From: JBCDCE01 sp039182515 | GTDB taxonomy: Bacteria > Pseudomonadota > Alphaproteobacteria > Rhodobacterales > Rhodobacteraceae | DNA: 61,781 nucleotides | Assembly: GCA_039182515.1 (NCBI GenBank) | Contig: JBCDCE010000016.1 | Coordinates: forward strand, 1 to 61,781 | Direction: 5' to 3' | Shown here: positions 58,790 through 61,781 of the stretch, one piece after another | How the letters are laid out: every line of letters begins with the position of its first letter | Position numbering within the stretch: the first letter of the stretch is position 1 | Made by a program: the position numbers and the translations under genes | The notes under the pieces: model-generated | The model's database searches: none | Told to the model about the DNA's origin: nothing | The model's input: only the letters and a program-made list of their open reading frames with translations

Positions 58790-60085
58790 TTATTCGGCCG
58801 CAATGGGCGCGGCATCACGCGTGGCCATGGCTTCAACAACAGAGACGGCGCTAGCAAATCCGTCTTCGTGAAAGCCGCTGCCCATCCAAGCGCCGCAATA
58901 CCAGGTGTTTTGCGTACCATTGAAGGCTTTAACTTCGGCTTGGGATTCAAGAGCTGCATGATCGTAAACCGGATGATCCAAACTCACCTGGTCCCAGATT
59001 AGGTTTGGATCTATGGGCTGCGTACCGTTCATCGTGACAAAGTAGTTCTGATCCGTTTCCAGCGGCTGTAGCCGGTTCATCCAATAGGTCAGATCAATGC
59101 GAGCCTCGGATTTATTCTTGGCCTCGACATAATTCCAAGAGGACCAAACAGCCTTGCGCTTGGGCATAACGCTTGGATCAGAATGCAGGACAATATCGTT
59201 GGGTTGATATTTGAACTCCGTCAAAGCCTTGGTTTCTTCAGCTCTTGGATCTGCTAGCAAGCGTAGGCTGGTGTTTGTATGCGTGGCCAAGATAACGGCA
59301 TCAAAATGTTCCGCCGCATGAGCTTGGGTGTAAACGGTGGCGCCTAAAGGGTCTCGCTCAATGGAAGCCACTGGCGTGCCTGCACGCAGGTCTACACCGC
59401 GCGATTGCAACGACGCAGTGAGACGGCGCACATATTCGATGGAACCCCCTTGGACCGTATACCATTGATGCTGACCAGAATGATGCAACAAGGCGTGGTT
59501 TTTGAAGAAGTCCACCATGGCTTTTGCTGGAAAATCTGAGATGGCCGCTGTCGGCATGGACCAAATCGCGCCCGAGAAAGGTGATATGTAGTAGTCTAAA
59601 AACCAGTCACTGAGATCCAAAGTCTTCACCAGATCCCCGACGGTCATACCGGGTTTAACTGTAGCTAAGGCATGTTTGTTGAAGTGATAGACATCTCGCG
59701 CCAGACGCCAGAATTTTGGTCGCACCAGATTGCGTTTCTGCGCGAACAACGAGCCAAGATCTTGCAGCGCGTATTCCAACCAACCCCCGTCGATGGAAGC
59801 CCCAAAGCTCATATCGCTTGGAGCGACTGGCACATCCAGCTCGTTAAATAAGCGGGTGAGATGGGGATAATTAACGTTGTTGAACACGATAAACCCTGTG
59901 TCGACAGCAACGTCTCTGTTAGCCCCCGCCATGCGCGTTCGAGCATGCCCCCCAAATTCTGGTTCCGCCTCAAACAGAACAACGTGCGCCGTATCTGCCA
60001 AAAGATGTGCTGCCGCCATCCCGGAAATCCCGCCCCCAATAATTGCAATGCGGCGGGCGCCGGGCGAAGCGAGTTCAAATGGCAT
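58790..60085 (-). CDS. FAD-dependent amine-oxidase-like oxidoreductase
   Basis: From the ATG at 60085 the 431-residue protein starts MPFELASPGARRIAIIGGGISGMAAAHLLAD (Rossmann GxGxxG). It contains FEAEPEFGGHARTR and ends GSGFHEDGFASAVSVVEAMA. It is the flavoprotein that accompanies DUF1365 proteins. In R. sphaeroides the homologous gene beside rpoE belongs to the singlet-oxygen sigma-E regulon and has been connected with unusual (furan) fatty acid synthesis. It is the first gene of the operon and diverges from rpoE. Confidence 0.9.
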   Translation of the reverse strand: MPFELASPGARRIAIIGGGISGMAAAHLLADTAHVVLFEAEPEFGGHARTRMAGANRDVAVDTGFIVFNNVNYPHLTRLFNELDVPVAPSDMSFGASIDGGWLEYALQDLGSLFAQKRNLVRPKFWRLARDVYHFNKHALATVKPGMTVGDLVKTLDLSDWFLDYYISPFSGAIWSMPTAAISDFPAKAMVDFFKNHALLHHSGQHQWYTVQGGSIEYVRRLTASLQSRGVDLRAGTPVASIERDPLGATVYTQAHAAEHFDAVILATHTNTSLRLLADPRAEETKALTEFKYQPNDIVLHSDPSVMPKRKAVWSSWNYVEAKNKSEARIDLTYWMNRLQPLETDQNYFVTMNGTQPIDPNLIWDQVSLDHPVYDHAALESQAEVKAFNGTQNTWYCGAWMGSGFHEDGFASAVSVVEAMATRDAAPIAAE

Positions 60086-60116
60086 ATGAAGCGATCCTAA
60101 CGTTTGGGCTTTAATC

Positions 60117-60146
60117 CTCATACGCTGTCTCGGGACGATTGGATGA
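60117..60146 (-). promoter_or_regulatory. Candidate RpoE promoter for the leftward five-gene operon
   Basis: On the minus strand TCATCC (60141-60146), 18 bp, then TATGAG (60117-60122). The R. sphaeroides sigma-E consensus is about TGATCC-N18-TAAGA, so each box has one clear mismatch. Initiation would be about 25 bases before the flavoprotein ATG. Confidence 0.4.
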
Positions 60147-60171
60147 TCCGGAAAAAATATTATTAAATCTG

Positions 60172-60201
60172 TGATCTAATTCAAAAATCCGAACGTATCT
60201 T
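60172..60201 (+). promoter_or_regulatory. Candidate autoregulatory promoter of rpoE-chrR
   Basis: TGATCT (60172-60177), 18 bp, then TATCTT (60196-60201). The -35 differs from TGATCC at one position; the -10 is a poor match. Transcription from here would start at about 60208, after the upstream ATG at 60206, and would leave about 100 nt of leader before the TTG at 60311. Confidence 0.3.
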
Positions 60202-60310
60202 AGGTATGAAAGATGAAGTACGCTATTCTTCGATCGAAACTGCATCGCAGTCCGCGCTCGCGTTGGCGAACCGGGCTGTGGAACAATTTACGGTGGACGG
60301 AGCGAAACCT

Positions 60311-60859
60311 TTGGACGTCATCAAAGCCCCACGCGAGCTCTGGGTGGCCGAAATTCGGCGCATTCAGCAACATAGGGACAAACAGGCTTTTGCGGCCTTG
60401 TTCCGGCATTTTGCTCCGCGCGTGAAAGCGTTTTTGATGAAGTCCGGCACTTCCGACGCACTCGCAGAGGAAGTGGCACAAGACGTCATGGCCACTTTGT
60501 GGACTAAGGCGGATCAGTTTGACCCAAGCCGCGCGTCAGTCGCAACCTGGATCTTCACGATCGCCCGAAACCGCAAGATTGACATGATCCGCAAACAGCG
60601 ACGACCCGAGCCAGAAGATATTGGCTGGGGTCCAGAGCCCGAACCGGATCAAGACGAGGTTATGGCACTACGACAGGATACTGAGCTTTTGGGCCAGGCC
60701 TTGGCGGGCCTTCCACAAAAGCAACGCGATCTGGTTCAGAAGGCCTATTTTGGAGACTTAAGTCACAGCGAAATCGCCGCTCAGACAGGTCTGCCACTTG
60801 GCACGATCAAATCGCGCATTAGATTGGCGCTCGAACGGTTGCGTCATGAGTTGAAATAG
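60311..60859 (+). CDS. rpoE: ECF sigma factor RpoE (ChrR-controlled)
   Basis: I start it at a TTG at 60311 with GGAG eight bases upstream. This gives 182 residues and the family N-terminus shortly before LWVAEIRRIQQHRDKQAFAALFRHFAPRVKAFLMK. Region 2 (WIFTIARNRKIDMIRKQRR) and region 4 (LAGLPQKQRDLVQKAYFGDLSHSEIAAQTGLPLGTIKSRI) are complete. An ATG at 60206 would add 35 residues with no counterpart. The factor drives the response to singlet oxygen and related oxidants and is held by ChrR, the next gene. Confidence 0.93.
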   Translation: MDVIKAPRELWVAEIRRIQQHRDKQAFAALFRHFAPRVKAFLMKSGTSDALAEEVAQDVMATLWTKADQFDPSRASVATWIFTIARNRKIDMIRKQRRPEPEDIGWGPEPEPDQDEVMALRQDTELLGQALAGLPQKQRDLVQKAYFGDLSHSEIAAQTGLPLGTIKSRIRLALERLRHELK

Positions 60860-60903
60860 TCGGCTGCGGCTCCGATGGCCCGGTTGAGAAGGACACGTTA
60901 AAG

Positions 60904-61551
60904 ATGGCAGAGATCAAACATCACCTAAGCGACGCTATTTTGCTCGCATATTCAGCAGGTACATTGCCTGAGGCGTTCAGTCTCGTCGTAGCAGCACATA
61001 TCTCCATGTGTGACACCTGTCGTGCGCAGATGGAAAGCTTTGATGCTTTAGGCGGCGCGCTAGTTGAAGATATGGACAGTGTTCAACTTTCTGATGGAAG
61101 TTTTGAAGCCACAATGAAGCTCATCAGCGAAAAAGCCAAAGATCCAATCAAAGTGGCGCGTCGGACAAACGGCATCTTCCCAACACCATTGCAGGAATAT
61201 GTTGGCGGTGATGTTGACGACGTCGCGTGGCGGCCAATTGGTATGGGTGTGAAGCAGATGATCCTGCCGACGTCTAAAGACGCGAGCGCACGGCTTTTGT
61301 ATATCCCTTCTGGTGCTCAAATGCCCGATCACGGTCACGAAGGCACAGAACTGACCCTTGTATTGCAAGGCGCGTTTGAGGATGAGGAAGATCATTTTGG
61401 CGTGGGCGATGTTGAGATCGCGACAGAAGATGTGCATCACACGCCCATCGCAGTTGGTCCAACAGATTGTATCTGTCTCGCTGCGGCAGATGCAAAACTG
61501 AAGTTCAACAGCCTGATACCAAAAATCGCGCAGCCATTTTTCCGGATCTGA
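60904..61551 (+). CDS. chrR: ChrR zinc-binding anti-sigma factor with cupin domain
   Basis: The 215-residue protein has the anti-sigma zinc site: His7, His32, Cys36 and Cys39 (AAHISMCDTC), matching ChrR. A C-terminal cupin domain (about 105-205, with PDHGHEGTELTLVLQG) is the part needed to sense singlet oxygen. It binds and silences RpoE until oxidative damage releases it. It lies 44 bp after rpoE, as the family does. Confidence 0.95.
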   Translation: MAEIKHHLSDAILLAYSAGTLPEAFSLVVAAHISMCDTCRAQMESFDALGGALVEDMDSVQLSDGSFEATMKLISEKAKDPIKVARRTNGIFPTPLQEYVGGDVDDVAWRPIGMGVKQMILPTSKDASARLLYIPSGAQMPDHGHEGTELTLVLQGAFEDEEDHFGVGDVEIATEDVHHTPIAVGPTDCICLAAADAKLKFNSLIPKIAQPFFRI

Positions 61552-61641
61552 GCGCATTAGTACGACCAAACACTCCAAAGAATTTTGATCTGCCAAATTT
61601 TGGATCTGCCCCAGTGATTAAGGTTAATCGGCGTTAAGGTT

Positions 61642-61781
61642 TGAAGTGGTCCCAGAAAACTGGACAGTCGGCTAAGGTGTATCCCAAACCTTTGAAGGGA
61701 TACGAGAATGGCGAAGCGCCGAAACTTTACCGATCAGTTTAAAGCCAAGGTGGCGTTGGAAGCGCTGCGTGGCGACAAGAC
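61642..61781 (+). mobile_element. IS3-family insertion sequence, left end
   Basis: The element begins TGAAGTGGTCCCAGAAAACT at 61642, followed by GGACAG, a terminal repeat of the IS3 type (5'-TG and the AAACTGGACAG motif). The first reading frame starts at 61708. Only 140 bases are inside the window, so the right end, the second ORF and a target duplication cannot be judged. Confidence 0.85.
61708..61781 (+). CDS. IS3-family transposase OrfA, N-terminal part
   Basis: The frame reads MAKRRNFTDQFKAKVALEAL and continues RGDKT to the window edge. This is the standard start of an IS3-family OrfA helix-turn-helix protein. GAAGGGA lies upstream as SD. The gene is cut by the window end. Confidence 0.9.
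   Translation, partial: MAKRRNFTDQFKAKVALEALRGDK

Noticed and set aside
1..61781. CRISPR array, prophage or toxin-antitoxin module
   Set aside because: I found no regularly spaced direct repeats, no phage structural genes and no recognisable toxin-antitoxin pair.

Overview
The gene content, the Rhodobacterales-style intergenic elements and the RpoE/ChrR pair point to an alphaproteobacterium of the Rhodobacteraceae (Roseobacter group). This assignment is inferred from recognised families, not from a database search. The window opens exactly on the 5' end of a 16S rRNA gene that runs leftwards out of view, so the first ~450 bases are an rRNA leader and promoter. It ends inside an IS3-family insertion sequence.

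Layout. 1-931: rRNA leader and promoter, then non-coding DNA. 932-10.7 kb: a DUF4344 metallopeptidase, msrQ and msrP separated by two opposite-strand genes (one a DUF805-signal peptidase fusion lacking the catalytic lysine), an FMN/Fe-S glutamate-synthase-like protein with a HAD phosphatase, and a siderophore-interacting flavoreductase. 10.8-16.4 kb: clpB, a 50-codon ORF followed by a highly structured RNA whose terminator loop displays CCUCCUUU, pyrF, and a D-amino-acid dehydrogenase behind a tandem glycine riboswitch. 16.7-23.6 kb: SPFH/NfeD pair, NUDIX, dinB, unknown membrane proteins, N-formylglutamate amidohydrolase, tRNA-Val(GAC) and rpmJ. 23.7-32.5 kb: a catabolic-looking region (ThDP decarboxylase-like enzyme, ketopantoate-reductase-like enzyme, two alpha/beta hydrolases, sulfatase) with a head-to-head rearrangement joint between a beheaded aldehyde dehydrogenase and a beheaded TAXI-TRAP binding protein, followed by a decayed TRAP permease. 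32.6-35.4 kb: CcdA/thioredoxin pair, YrhK protein, and a Tat-exported intradiol-dioxygenase-fold protein with a ferric-reductase-like membrane partner. 35.6-48.2 kb: a long leftward operon for uptake and CoA activation of an organic acid (acyl-CoA ligase, LivGHMKF, PaaK-like ligase) with several unknown genes embedded in it, and a divergent PAS/winged-helix regulator. 48.1-55.4 kb: DUF393/DUF4166 pair, an orphan formate dehydrogenase alpha subunit, EamA transporter, histidine phosphatase, GST and saccharopine dehydrogenase. 55.4-61.6 kb: a tight five-gene operon (flavin amine oxidase-like, DUF1365, MFS, DUF3833, SDR) divergent from rpoE-chrR, the neighbourhood known from the singlet-oxygen response of Rhodobacter sphaeroides.

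The observations I rate highest are the clpB-pyrF structured RNA with an anti-Shine-Dalgarno-like loop, the catalytically defective DUF805-LepB fusion, the rearrangement joint with the dying TRAP system, and two families of intergenic repeats at gene 3' ends.
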